A DNA stretch of 64,000 nt. Source: Geodermatophilus pulveris. Its GTDB lineage: Bacteria > Actinomycetota > Actinomycetes > Mycobacteriales > Geodermatophilaceae. The first letter of the stretch is position 1. Each line of letters begins with the position of its first letter. This document shows positions 9,136 to 18,626 of the stretch, one piece after another. The position numbers and the translations under genes are program-made. The stretch is taken from positions 124,001 to 188,000 of the forward strand of contig NZ_FZOO01000004.1 in the NCBI RefSeq assembly GCF_900188375.1, written 5' to 3'. The notes beneath the pieces were generated by a model that saw nothing but the letters and a program-made list of their open reading frames with translations, did no database searches and was not told where the DNA came from.

Positions 9136-10131
9136 GTGCCCGACACCCAGCACCCCGACACCCAGCACCCCGACGGCCGTCCCGCCCGCCCGGGGCACCC
9201 CGCCCACCGGCGGCCCGACCCCGCCGCCCGCCGCCGGACCCGGCTGCTGGGCCTGGCCGTGCTGGCCGCCGCGGTCCTCGGGCTCGGGGCGTGGCTGGTC
9301 ACGGCCCTCGTCGGCGACCCCGCGACCGGCGGCGGGGCGGCCGACCCGGCCGCTGCCCCCTCCGCCGTGCCGGTGGAGACGGTCGCCCTCCCGCCGCTGC
9401 CGGCCGTGGCCCGCATGCCCGACGAGCAGCTGCGGGTCACGATCAGCGACCTCGAGGCCCTGGTGCGCGAGGACCCCCGCGCCGTCGGGCCGGGTGCGGG
9501 CGAGGTGCTCGACAGCCTCCGGCGGGTGGAGCTGCTCAGCGGTGGTGACCAGCGCTCGGCCGCGGTCGAGGCCCACGACGCCGTGGCGGCAGCGGTCGAG
9601 GAGGGGGTGGTCGCCGAGCCCGTCGCCCGGCGGGTGCAGGAGGTCCTGGCCGCCGTCGTACGACCGCAGCGCCTGATCGACCTGGTGTGGACCGTCGACG
9701 TGGACCCGCCCGCCGTCGGCCCGGCCGGGCCGGACCTGGTCGACGACCTCCTGGCCCTGGACCACGACGTCCCGGCGGACCGGACGGCCGACCGCGCCGC
9801 GGCTCTGCTGGCCGACGTGCGCGCGGCGGCCGGGCGGGGCGAGCTGAGCCCGGTCTTCGGCGACGCCGCCGTCCCCACCCTGGAGCAGCTGGCCGACCCC
9901 GCCCCGTACCGGGCCCTGCAGGACCTGCGCGCCACCGCCGAGGCGGACCCGGACGCCGTCGGGCCGGCCGCCGACGAGGTGCTGGCGTCGCTGCGGGCGA
10001 TCGCCGAGCTGCCGGTCCACCCGCAGGGGGAGGAGGTGGCCGCGCTGCTGGAGCTGGTGCGCCGGGACGGGCAGGTGACGGCGGAGTTCCGGGAGGCCGC
10101 CGTCCCGGTGCTGGTCCCGCTGTACCGCTGA
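9136..10131 (+). CDS. Single-pass membrane protein with three internal repeats, function unknown
   Basis: 331 residues from a GTG preceded by GGGGGAG. A cytoplasmic Pro/His-rich tail containing two perfect copies of a 15-bp repeat (PDTQH twice) leads into one membrane helix (about residues 36-58, LLGLAVLAAAVLGLGAWLV). The outside part is helical and acidic and contains a motif three times: DPRAVGPGAGEVLDSLRRVE, DPPAVGPAGPDLVDDLLALD and DPDAVGPAADEVLASLRAIA, about 80 residues apart. The best description is a membrane-anchored protein with three degenerate helical repeats of about 80 residues. It follows the xdh operon by 89 nt on the same strand but has its own ribosome site. I do not recognise the family. 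Confidence 0.8.
   Translation: MPDTQHPDTQHPDGRPARPGHPAHRRPDPAARRRTRLLGLAVLAAAVLGLGAWLVTALVGDPATGGGAADPAAAPSAVPVETVALPPLPAVARMPDEQLRVTISDLEALVREDPRAVGPGAGEVLDSLRRVELLSGGDQRSAAVEAHDAVAAAVEEGVVAEPVARRVQEVLAAVVRPQRLIDLVWTVDVDPPAVGPAGPDLVDDLLALDHDVPADRTADRAAALLADVRAAAGRGELSPVFGDAAVPTLEQLADPAPYRALQDLRATAEADPDAVGPAADEVLASLRAIAELPVHPQGEEVAALLELVRRDGQVTAEFREAAVPVLVPLYR
9142..9171 (+). repeat. Two perfect 15-bp tandem repeats in the membrane-protein N-terminus
   Basis: The unit GACACCCAGCACCCC occurs twice head to tail, in frame, encoding DTQHP twice just after the GTG start. Confidence 0.97.
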
Positions 10132-10162
10132 CCGCCGCCGGCCGACCGGAGAGTGCGCGGCC

Positions 10163-10180
10163 GGTCACGGCGCGGTCACG
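10163..10180. promoter_or_regulatory. Possible operator: two GGTCACG direct repeats 11 bp apart
   Basis: GGTCACG occurs at 10163-10169 and 10174-10180, one helical turn apart, about 110 bp upstream of cstA. The spacing suits a dimeric activator or repressor, but the words are short and could be chance in this base composition. Confidence 0.25.
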
Positions 10181-10288
10181 ACTGGGTCCCGGTCCGGACC
10201 CCTGCTGGTGGAACGGGCCGGCCGCTTGGCATGCTCCCTGCGTCCACAGGGCAGCGCCGGTGCTGTCCCGCACCCAGGGAGGGCGCCC

Positions 10289-12526
10289 GTGTCCACCACC
10301 GTCAGCAGGCCCGAGGCCGGGGGGCGCCCACCCGAGGGCACCGGCCGGCGCCGTCCGTCGATGAAGAGCATCCTCGTCTGGTCGGCGGTGGCCGCCGTCG
10401 GCGCCGTCGCCTGGACCGTGCTCGCGCTGTCCCGCGGCGAGTCGGTCTCCGCGCTGTGGATGCTGTTCGCGGCGCTGTGCTCCTACGCCATCGCCTACCG
10501 CTTCTACGCCCGCTTCATCGCCTACCGCGCCCTGCAGGTCGACGACCGGCGCGCCACCCCGGCCGAGCGGCTGGGCAACGGCCGCGACTACGACGTCACC
10601 GACCGGCGGGTGCTCTTCGGCCACCACTTCGCCGCGATCGCCGGCGCCGGGCCCCTGGTCGGCCCCGTGCTCGCTGCCCAGATGGGCTACCTGCCGGGCA
10701 CCATCTGGATCGTCGTCGGCGTCATCTTCGCCGGCGCCGTCCAGGACATGGTCGTCATGTTCTTCTCGATGCGGCGCAACGGGAAGAGCCTGGGCCAGAT
10801 GGTCCGCGAGGAGATCGGCATCGTCGGCGGCGTCGCCGCGCTGATCGCCGTCTTCGCGATCATGATCCTGATCCTCGCCGTGCTGGCGCTCATCGTGGTC
10901 AACGCGCTGGCCGAGTCGCCCTGGGGCGTGTTCTCCATCGGCCTCACCATCCCGATCGCGCTGTTCATGGGCGTGTACCTCCGGGTGCTGCGGCCGGGCA
11001 GGGTGCTCGAGGCCACCGGCATCGGGGTCGCGCTGCTGCTGCTGGCCATCGTCGCCGGTGGGTGGATCGACAACTCCCCGCTGGCGGAGGCGCTCACGCT
11101 GTCCCGGGAGTGGCTGGTCCTGGCGCTGGTCGTCTACGGCTTCGTCGCCTCGGTGCTGCCGGTGTGGCTGCTGCTCACTCCGCGGGACTACCTGTCGACG
11201 TTCATGAAGATCGGCGTCATCGTGCTGCTCGCGGGGGCGCTGCTCATCGCCCGCCCGGTGATCCAGGCCGACGCGATCACCGACTTCGCCCGCGAGGGCA
11301 CCGGCCCGGTCTTCGCCGGCAACCTCTTCCCGTTCGTCTTCATCACCATCGCCTGCGGGGCGCTGTCGGGCTTCCACGCCCTCATCTCCTCCGGGACGAC
11401 GCCGAAGATGGTGGCCAAGGAGAGCCAGGTCCGCCTGATCGGCTACGGCGGCATGCTCATGGAGTCCTTCGTCGCCGTCAGCGCGCTCATCGCCGCGGTC
11501 GTCATCGACCAGGGCCTCTACTACGCGATGAACGCCCCGGCCGGCGTCACCGGCGGGACGCCGGAGACCGCGGCGGCCTGGCTGGGCGGCCTCGGCTTCG
11601 ACACCACCGCCCAGGACCTCGCCGCGGCCTCGGCCGCGGTGCAGGAGCCGAGCCTCATCTCGCGCACCGGCGGTGCCCCGACGCTGGCCGTCGGCATCTC
11701 GGAGATCTTCAGCACCGCCTTCGGTGGCGGCCTGCAGGCCTTCTGGTACCACTTCGCGATCATGTTCGAGGCGCTGTTCATCCTCACCGCCGTCGACGCC
11801 GGCACCCGCGTGGGCCGGTTCATGCTGCAGGACACGGTCGGCAACGTGTGGAAGAAGTTCGGCGACCTGTCCTGGCGGCCGGGCAACATCATCGCCAGCG
11901 CCGTCGTCGTGGGCCTGTGGGGCGGGATGCTCTACATCGGCGTCACCGACCCGCTGGGCGGGGTCAACCAGCTCTTCCCGCTGTTCGGCATCTCCAACCA
12001 GCTGCTGGCGGCGATCGCGCTGACCCTGTGCACGGTGCTGCTCATCAAGCACGGCAAGCTCAAGTACGCCTGGATCACCGCCGTCCCGCTGGCCTGGGAC
12101 CTCATCGTCACCATGACGGCGAGCTACCAGAAGGTGTTCTCCGACATCCCGGCCATCGGCTACTTCGCCCAGCGGGACCGCTACGCCACCGCGTTGGAGG
12201 CCGGCGAGCTGCTGGCACCCGCGCAGACCCCGGAGCAGATGCAGCAGATCGTCACCAACTCGACGATCAACGGCGTGCTCCAGTCGTTCTTCGCGCTGCT
12301 CACCCTCGTCGTGGTCGCCAACGCGGTCGTCGTCATCGTCCGGGCCATCCAGGCCCGCGGCCCGGTGCCGACGACGGAGGAGCCGGCGGTGCCCTCGACG
12401 ATCGTCGAGCCGTCGGGTCTGTTCGCCACCCCGGAGGAGAAGCGGGCCATGGCCGAGCAGGAGCGGCTGGTCGGCGCCGGGGCCCGCGGTCACGGCACCT
12501 TCACCGAGGAGGGGCCGGCGCGATGA
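10289..12526 (+). CDS. cstA: Carbon starvation protein CstA (peptide/pyruvate transporter family)
   Basis: 745 residues with about 16-18 hydrophobic segments. Family signatures are clear: FGHHFAAIAGAGPLVGPVLA (about residues 110-129), the GTTPKMV loop and DAGTRVGRFMLQD (about 508-520). CstA proteins import peptides or pyruvate when carbon is scarce. The GTG at 10289 follows AGGGAGGG by 5 nt; a longer reading from 10208 lacks a ribosome site. Its stop overlaps the start of the small YbdD-type gene by 4 nt (ATGA), the usual cstA-ybdD arrangement. The upstream 157 nt contain direct GGTCACG repeats that could be an operator. Confidence 0.95.
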   Translation: MSTTVSRPEAGGRPPEGTGRRRPSMKSILVWSAVAAVGAVAWTVLALSRGESVSALWMLFAALCSYAIAYRFYARFIAYRALQVDDRRATPAERLGNGRDYDVTDRRVLFGHHFAAIAGAGPLVGPVLAAQMGYLPGTIWIVVGVIFAGAVQDMVVMFFSMRRNGKSLGQMVREEIGIVGGVAALIAVFAIMILILAVLALIVVNALAESPWGVFSIGLTIPIALFMGVYLRVLRPGRVLEATGIGVALLLLAIVAGGWIDNSPLAEALTLSREWLVLALVVYGFVASVLPVWLLLTPRDYLSTFMKIGVIVLLAGALLIARPVIQADAITDFAREGTGPVFAGNLFPFVFITIACGALSGFHALISSGTTPKMVAKESQVRLIGYGGMLMESFVAVSALIAAVVIDQGLYYAMNAPAGVTGGTPETAAAWLGGLGFDTTAQDLAAASAAVQEPSLISRTGGAPTLAVGISEIFSTAFGGGLQAFWYHFAIMFEALFILTAVDAGTRVGRFMLQDTVGNVWKKFGDLSWRPGNIIASAVVVGLWGGMLYIGVTDPLGGVNQLFPLFGISNQLLAAIALTLCTVLLIKHGKLKYAWITAVPLAWDLIVTMTASYQKVFSDIPAIGYFAQRDRYATALEAGELLAPAQTPEQMQQIVTNSTINGVLQSFFALLTLVVVANAVVVIVRAIQARGPVPTTEEPAVPSTIVEPSGLFATPEEKRAMAEQERLVGAGARGHGTFTEEGPAR

Positions 12527-12726
12527 GCCCGCAGGCCGTCGGGACGGCCGCCCGTCGGGCCTGGCGCGGCGTGTGCTGGTACCTGCGGGAGCTCAGCGGC
12601 GAGGCCCGCTGGGACGACTACCTGCAGCACTGCGCACGGCACGGGCACGAGCCGGTGAGCCGGCGGGAGTTCGAGCGGCGCCGCGCCGACGAGGCGGAGC
12701 GCAACCCGATCAGCCGCTGCTGCTGA
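12523..12726 (+). CDS. YbdD/YjiX family small protein (CstA partner)
   Basis: 67 residues. WWYLRELSG-type sequence (here CWYLRELSGEARWDDYLQHC), a central YLQHCARHGHEPVSRREFE and a C-terminal RNPISRCC match the short YbdD/YjiX proteins that almost always follow cstA. Several Cys/His residues could bind metal, but no function is proven for the family here. Translational coupling to cstA through an ATGA overlap implies fixed co-production. An extended GC hairpin lies 14 nt after the stop. Confidence 0.9.
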   Translation: MSPQAVGTAARRAWRGVCWYLRELSGEARWDDYLQHCARHGHEPVSRREFERRRADEAERNPISRCC

Positions 12727-12740
12727 GCGTCGGAGCCGAC

Positions 12741-12776
12741 CGCGGCCCCGGTCCCCGCGAGGGGGCCGGGGCCGCG
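12741..12776 (+). terminator. Hairpin terminator after cstA-ybdD
   Basis: Arms 12741-12756 and 12761-12776 pair over 16 positions with one mismatch around a GCGA loop. There is no T-run, as is usual in this genome. Confidence 0.7.
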
Positions 12777-12920
12777 TCGCCGAGCGGGGTCCGACCCGCC
12801 CGTCCCACGAGACCCGCGGCGTCCCACCCGTGCGCGGCGACGGTGCACCTCGCGGCTCGCCCTGCCGAGTGGGGAGGCACGTCGCCCCGGCTCCGCGGGC
12901 CCGTCCGAGAGGTGGCACCC

Positions 12921-13262
12921 GTGTCCGTGCCCTCGTCGCCCGACCGGCGCGTGCAGCTCACCGAGCTGCGCACCGGGATGTCCCTGCTGGCCAGTGCCGC
13001 CGCCGACCTGGGGGTGGGGGAGGCGCCGGAGGTCCGGGTGCTGCGCGACGGCCGGCTGTGGCTCGCCGAGCTGGCGACGGCGGTGACCGCGGCCGACGTG
13101 TTCCAGGCCGCGCGGGGTCTGGTCGCCGCCCAGCTGGACGCCATCGCGCAGGTGTCCGACCAGCCGGTCGAGGAGCACGCGCTCGCCTGGCTGGTGACCC
13201 TGCAGACCAACGAGGTCATCGCCGGCCTCGAGGACATCGACCTGGCCGGCGACGCCGCCTAG
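12921..13262 (+). CDS. Conserved-looking small cytoplasmic protein, unknown function
   Basis: 113 residues from a GTG preceded by GAGAGGTGG. It has no signal, membrane segment or Cys. The sequence is helical with VRVLRDGRLWLAELATAVTA in the middle and an acidic end (EDIDLAGDAA). Codon usage is normal for the window, so it is probably a real gene. It stands alone after the cstA terminator. Its TAG stop shares a CTAG with the stop of the convergent glycosyltransferase-like gene. I do not recognise the family. Confidence 0.7.
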   Translation: MSVPSSPDRRVQLTELRTGMSLLASAAADLGVGEAPEVRVLRDGRLWLAELATAVTAADVFQAARGLVAAQLDAIAQVSDQPVEEHALAWLVTLQTNEVIAGLEDIDLAGDAA

Positions 13263-14800
13263 CGTCCGGCGGTCGGCGCCGGCTCGGGCCGGGGCTCCGG
13301 CGGGGTGACCTCGGGCTGCCGCCCCCGCTGCCCGCGCCCGGCCGCGAGGGCGACGCCGCGCAGCGCGAGCGCCGCGGCCGGCGGGAGCACGGCCAGGGTG
13401 GGCAGCACGTAGCGGAAGTCGAACGAGGCGGTGGCCGCCGGACCGGCCATCAGGGTGAGCCCCAGCAGCGCGAGCAGCGCCGGGTCCAGCCGGTCCCGCC
13501 GGCCGCGCCGGCGGGCCAGCAGGGCACCGAGGCCCACGAGCAGGCACAGGCCCAGCAGCGGACCCGGCGTGTAGAAGTACCGCTGGTAGGAGCGCAGGTC
13601 GCCGACCATGCCGGCGTCGTAGCCGAACGGGCCCGGCGCGAGCAGCGGCCGGCAGTCGTACTGCTCGATCAGGTCGGGGTAGGGGAACGCCCACCACCCC
13701 GGGCAGGTGTCCTGGGGCCCGGAGACCCGGCCGGGCTCGACGTAGTGCACCGTCTCGGACAGGAGCTGGCGCAGGTAGTCCCCCGGCTGCCCCCGGATGG
13801 CGATCGTGGCGAACTCCGCGAGCTCCTCCTCCGACCACACCGGGACGCCGTCCTCCACCGCGTTGGCCGGGCTGTCGGGGAACCAGACGAACTGGTCGCC
13901 GGGGCGCCGCTCCTCCGGCGGGTCCTCCGGGCACAGCGGCTGCAGCCGCTCGGGGACGTCGAGCTCCTCGCACTGCACGAAGGTGGCGACCCGGCCGTAG
14001 AGGAAGTGGCCGGTGTAGTCGGTGAGCGCGACGGAGCCGTGCACGGTGGAGAACCAGCCCGCGTAGGGCAGCAGCACCGCGGCCACGCCCACGAGGAAGG
14101 CCACCACCGCCGTCCAGCGCAGCGTCCGGACCAGCAGCCGCACCAGGAGGTAGACGGCCACGACGCCGATGAGGAACAGCCCGACGGTGCGGGTGAGCGT
14201 GAGCAGGCCCATCAGCACGCCGACCGTGCCGGCCACCAGCGCGCCGGGCCGCTCCCGCACCAGCAGCAGCACCACCGCGCCGGTCATCAGGAACATGAAC
14301 AGCGTCTCGGCCAGGATGAAGTGCTCGATGTCCAGCAGGTAGGCGTCGAAGGCCAGCGGCAGGACGGCGAGCACGCCGATCCAGGGGGCGACGCCGCGGC
14401 GCTGCAGCAGCAGGTAGACCAGCGCCACCATGGCCAGGCCCAGCACGTGCTGGACGACGGCCACCTCGCGGTAGGTGGTCACCGGGTTGAGCAGGGCGAG
14501 GAAGGCCGAGTAGCCCCACGGCCGGTCGACGGCGGGCTGCATCGAGGCCGCGCGGTCGGCGTAGGTGCCGGAGTCGGGGAACCACAGCGCGGTCGAGTAC
14601 GCCGCGGTGACGTAGCCGCGGGCGACCGCGGCCAGCGCCAGGACCAGGAGGAACAGCCAGTGCCGCCGCGCCAGTCGCAGCGCCCGCGCCCCCGGGCCCG
14701 GGCGCGCGCCGGGGTCGGCCCCCGACGCGGTGGCGCCCGCCGCCGGCGCGGGGTCCTGCGGGGACCCCGGCCCGCGGCGGGCGCCGGTCACCTCACTCAC
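13259..14800 (-). CDS. Polytopic membrane glycosyltransferase-like protein (GT-C type)
   Basis: 513 residues with about 10-11 hydrophobic segments. The first loop after helix 1 contains WFPDSGTYADRA (an acidic DS-x2-Y motif), as in polyprenyl-phosphate-sugar-dependent GT-C enzymes. Large outside loops are rich in Pro, Trp and paired Cys (CEELDVPERLQPLC; DTCPGWW; YDCRP). Such enzymes move a sugar from a lipid carrier onto an acceptor outside the membrane. The GTG start at 14800 overlaps the TGA of the upstream FAD enzyme (GTGA), so the two are translated together, suggesting a shared glycan pathway. The sugar and acceptor are unknown. Confidence 0.75.
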   Translation of the reverse strand: MSEVTGARRGPGSPQDPAPAAGATASGADPGARPGPGARALRLARRHWLFLLVLALAAVARGYVTAAYSTALWFPDSGTYADRAASMQPAVDRPWGYSAFLALLNPVTTYREVAVVQHVLGLAMVALVYLLLQRRGVAPWIGVLAVLPLAFDAYLLDIEHFILAETLFMFLMTGAVVLLLVRERPGALVAGTVGVLMGLLTLTRTVGLFLIGVVAVYLLVRLLVRTLRWTAVVAFLVGVAAVLLPYAGWFSTVHGSVALTDYTGHFLYGRVATFVQCEELDVPERLQPLCPEDPPEERRPGDQFVWFPDSPANAVEDGVPVWSEEELAEFATIAIRGQPGDYLRQLLSETVHYVEPGRVSGPQDTCPGWWAFPYPDLIEQYDCRPLLAPGPFGYDAGMVGDLRSYQRYFYTPGPLLGLCLLVGLGALLARRRGRRDRLDPALLALLGLTLMAGPAATASFDFRYVLPTLAVLPPAAALALRGVALAAGRGQRGRQPEVTPPEPRPEPAPTAGR

Positions 14801-16335
14801 GCCGCCGACGGGCGGGGACTCCCGACGTCGTCCGCCGTTGCGTCCGTGCGCTGCGCGGAGACCTCCTCGTGGTAGTCCTCCTCCACGTTGACGTCCCAGA
14901 TGTCGTGCGTGGCCCCGTCGGCGATGTTCTGCACGGTGAGCATCGCCGTCATCATCGAGTGGTCCTGGTTGTTGTAGCGGAACATGCCGTTGCGGCCGAC
15001 CGGGTGCAGGTTGGGCGTGGTGGCCTCCATCCAGCGGCGGATGACCTCGACGTTCTCCTTGTAGCCGGCGTCGTAGAACGGGTAGGCCTTCGGCATCCGG
15101 ACGACGAAGCCGCGCTCCACGTCGGCGGCCTTGGCCAGCCCCAGGTGCTCCAGCTCGCGGCCGCCCTGGGCGATGAGCTCGGCGTCGGAGCGGTTCCAGG
15201 TGTCGTCGCCGACGTTGACGAAGAACTCCAGGCCCAGGCAGGTGCGCCCGTCCTTGACCAGGTACGGCGACCAGGAGCCGAAGTTCTGGATCCGGCCGAC
15301 CTGCACGTCGGGGGAGTGGATGTAGATCCAGTTGTCGGGGAAGCCGGCCTCGACCGGCAGCACCAGGGCGACGGTGAGGAAGTCGCGGTACTTCAGCCCG
15401 TCCGCCGCGGACAGCACCTCCGCCGGGGGCTTGGGGTCCAGGGCGTGCACCAGCGAGGAGAACGGCATGGAGCTGATGACCTGGTCGGCCTCGTAGTGCT
15501 TCTCGGTGCCGACGTCGGTCCGCGTCGCCTCCGGGGCGCCCGCGCCGGACCCGTAGCCGCCGGTGACCACCGTGGTCAGCCCGGTGACGCCGCGGCCGGG
15601 CTCCCAGTGCACGGTGCGGACCTTCTCCTCCAGCACCACCGTGCCGCCGCGCTCCTGCACCTGGCGGGCGGCGGCCTCCCACATCATCCCCGGGCCGTAC
15701 TTGGGGTACTGGAACTCCTCGATGAGGGAGGTGATCTCCTTCTGGTTCCGCTTGGGCTTCAGCGCGTTGAGCACCGCGCCGGTCAGCGACAGGTTCTTGA
15801 TCCGCTGGGCGGCGAAGTCCGCGGGCAGCTGGTCGACCGGCACGCCCCAGAGCTTCTCGTTGTAGGTCTTGAAGAAGTGCTCGTAGAGCCGCTTGCCGAA
15901 CCGCGCGACGATCCAGCCCTCGAGGGTGTCCTGGTTCTTCGGCGGGCGGACCCGCGCCCACAGGTAGGACGCCACGCAGCGCACCGCCTCGACCGGCCCC
16001 AGGTTGCCCAGGGCGTTGCCGGCCTTGAGCGGGTAGTCGTACAGCTTGCCGTCGTAGAAGATGCGGCTCATCCGCGGCCGGAGCAGGAAGTCCTCGTCGG
16101 GGAGGATCTCGTGCCAGAGCGCCTCCACCTCGGGCACCTTGGTGAAGAACCGGTGGCCGCCGATGTCGAAGCGCCACCCCTCCCGCTCGGCGGTGCGGCT
16201 GATGCCGCCCACCATGGCGTCACCCTCGAGGACGGTGACCGGTACCTGGCGGCGGACCAACTCGTAGGCAGCGGTCAGGCCGGCGGGGCCGGCACCGATC
16301 ACGGCCACACTGGTGCGGTTGCCGTCGGGGGTCAT
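14797..16335 (-). CDS. FAD-dependent oxidoreductase, UDP-galactopyranose-mutase/amine-oxidase-like
   Basis: 512 residues. The N-terminal dinucleotide site VAVIGAGPAGLTAAYEL (about 11-27), then GGISRTAEREGWRFDIGGHR (about 43-62), match the NAD(P)/FAD-dependent oxidoreductases that resemble UDP-galactopyranose mutase and protoporphyrinogen oxidase. Similar genes often sit beside glycosyltransferase genes, as here, where the next gene starts within its stop codon. Start at 16335 was chosen by a GAGAGAGCGAGAG ribosome-like stretch; the reading extends to 16437 without support. The reaction may be a sugar-nucleotide or lipid-linked sugar rearrangement, but this is inference. Confidence 0.82.
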   Translation of the reverse strand: MTPDGNRTSVAVIGAGPAGLTAAYELVRRQVPVTVLEGDAMVGGISRTAEREGWRFDIGGHRFFTKVPEVEALWHEILPDEDFLLRPRMSRIFYDGKLYDYPLKAGNALGNLGPVEAVRCVASYLWARVRPPKNQDTLEGWIVARFGKRLYEHFFKTYNEKLWGVPVDQLPADFAAQRIKNLSLTGAVLNALKPKRNQKEITSLIEEFQYPKYGPGMMWEAAARQVQERGGTVVLEEKVRTVHWEPGRGVTGLTTVVTGGYGSGAGAPEATRTDVGTEKHYEADQVISSMPFSSLVHALDPKPPAEVLSAADGLKYRDFLTVALVLPVEAGFPDNWIYIHSPDVQVGRIQNFGSWSPYLVKDGRTCLGLEFFVNVGDDTWNRSDAELIAQGGRELEHLGLAKAADVERGFVVRMPKAYPFYDAGYKENVEVIRRWMEATTPNLHPVGRNGMFRYNNQDHSMMTAMLTVQNIADGATHDIWDVNVEEDYHEEVSAQRTDATADDVGSPRPSAA

Positions 16336-16494
16336 GGACTCTCGCTCTCTCGTTGCTGGACCCACCACGACGAGGCGGCCTGGACGACTCCGGCCGGTCC
16401 GGACCCCGTCCCATGGGAAGGACACGTCGACCTGCACGGTACGTGGGCCGCCTGGGGGCGGCCACGGCGCCTGCGCGCCAATGACGCACCGCGA

Positions 16495-16521
16495 CCCCCG
16501 TCCTCACGCAGAGGACGGGGG
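16495..16521 (-). terminator. glnA terminator hairpin
   Basis: Arms 16495-16505 and 16511-16521 pair perfectly over 11 bp around ACGCA. It lies 20 nt after the glnA stop on the reverse strand. Confidence 0.75.
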
Positions 16522-16541
16522 CCGCGACGACGGGTGTCCGG

Positions 16542-17975
<1,434 letters not shown>

Positions 17976-18009
17976 CGATCCTCCGGATTGGGGCGGACAG
18001 CCGGTGGCG

Positions 18010-18015
18010 AACGTA
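18010..18015 (-). promoter_or_regulatory. glnA -10 element
   Basis: TACGTT on the reverse strand, placing the transcript start near 18003 and leaving a leader of about 28 nt that contains GGAGG. The GlnR box begins 11 bp further upstream. Confidence 0.6.
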
Positions 18016-18025
18016 CGGCGGGGCG

Positions 18026-18063
18026 GTTGCTCCGCGGTGTCTCGGGTGTTTCGGGCCGGTAAC
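18026..18063 (-). promoter_or_regulatory. GlnR box of glnA (four half-sites)
   Basis: Reading the reverse strand from 18063: GTTAC-n6-GAAAC-n6-GACAC-n6-GCAAC. Half-sites occupy 18059-18063, 18048-18052, 18037-18041 and 18026-18030, each exactly 11 bp apart. This fits the known actinobacterial GlnR consensus (gTnAc-n6-GaAAc, twice). It lies just upstream of the glnA -10 element, overlapping the expected -35 position, so GlnR should control glnA by nitrogen supply. Confidence 0.85.
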
Positions 18064-18128
18064 AACGGCTCCCGGCGTGTCGCAGGCCGGGTGCCTGCCG
18101 GCCGGCCGGGGGTGCTGCGGGCGCGCCT

Positions 18129-18134
18129 TACGCT
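18129..18134 (+). promoter_or_regulatory. -10 element, leaderless start of RDD gene
   Basis: TACGCT ends 6 nt before the GTG at 18141 and there is no ribosome site, so the transcript probably begins at the start codon. Confidence 0.6.
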
Positions 18135-18140
18135 GGGCCC

Positions 18141-18560
18141 GTGGTCGGGGACGAGCAGTCAGCCTCTCAGGAGCGGCGCCGGGGTGCAGCCCTGGGCCTG
18201 CCCGCCGAGGGCCCGGGCTCGCTGGCGTCCTTCAGCAGCCGGGTCGGCGCCTTCGCCGTCGACGCGGTCGCTGCCGCGCTGGTCGCGGGCCTGGTCACTG
18301 CCCCCTCGCTGCCCGGCAACTGGAGCCTGCTGTCCTTCGCGCTGATCACCGTGGGCACCCTGGTCCTGTTCGGGCAGACGCCGGGGATGCGGCTGGTCGG
18401 GCTGCGGCTGGCGCACCCGCGGGCGGGGGAGCGGGTGGCCCTGTGGCGGGCCGTCGTCCGCACGGCCCTGCTGGTGCTCCTCGTGCCCGCCCTGGTGGTG
18501 GACGCCGACGGCCGCGGGCTGCACGACCGGCTCACCGACACCGCCGTCGTCCGCGACTGA
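18141..18560 (+). CDS. RDD-family membrane protein
   Basis: 139 residues with three hydrophobic segments. The RDD signature is visible as [20 protein letters not shown] (about 33-52) and [14 protein letters not shown] at the C-terminus. Function is unknown for most RDD proteins. It is divergent from glnA. The GTG start has no ribosome site but has TACGCT 6 nt upstream, so it is probably translated from a leaderless mRNA. The position matches, from memory, Rv2219A beside glnA1 in mycobacteria. The gene ends exactly where a copy of the dispersed intergenic repeat begins. Confidence 0.88.
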   Translation: MVGDEQSASQERRRGAALGLPAEGPGSLASFSSRVGAFAVDAVAAALVAGLVTAPSLPGNWSLLSFALITVGTLVLFGQTPGMRLVGLRLAHPRAGERVALWRAVVRTALLVLLVPALVVDADGRGLHDRLTDTAVVRD

Positions 18561-18626
18561 GACAGGACCTCCCCGCCCCCACCACCCGGGAGCTCGCGGC
18601 GGGGCCCTGCGGGCAGGCCACCAGGA
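18561..18626 (+). repeat. Dispersed intergenic repeat, copy A (left half)
   Basis: Fills the gap between the convergent stops of the RDD and DUF4191 genes. Positions 18564-18619 match 41994-42050 (copy C) at roughly 80% by eye, sharing AGGACCTCCC, GCGGGG-type arms and a closing AGGCC. It probably also acts as terminator for both genes. Confidence 0.8.

Noticed and set aside
9536-12493. A 985-codon open frame antisense to cstA
   Set aside because: The product is low-complexity Gly/Asp/Arg/His-rich, has no family motif, and mirrors the third-position GC bias of cstA; high-GC genes routinely leave open antisense frames.
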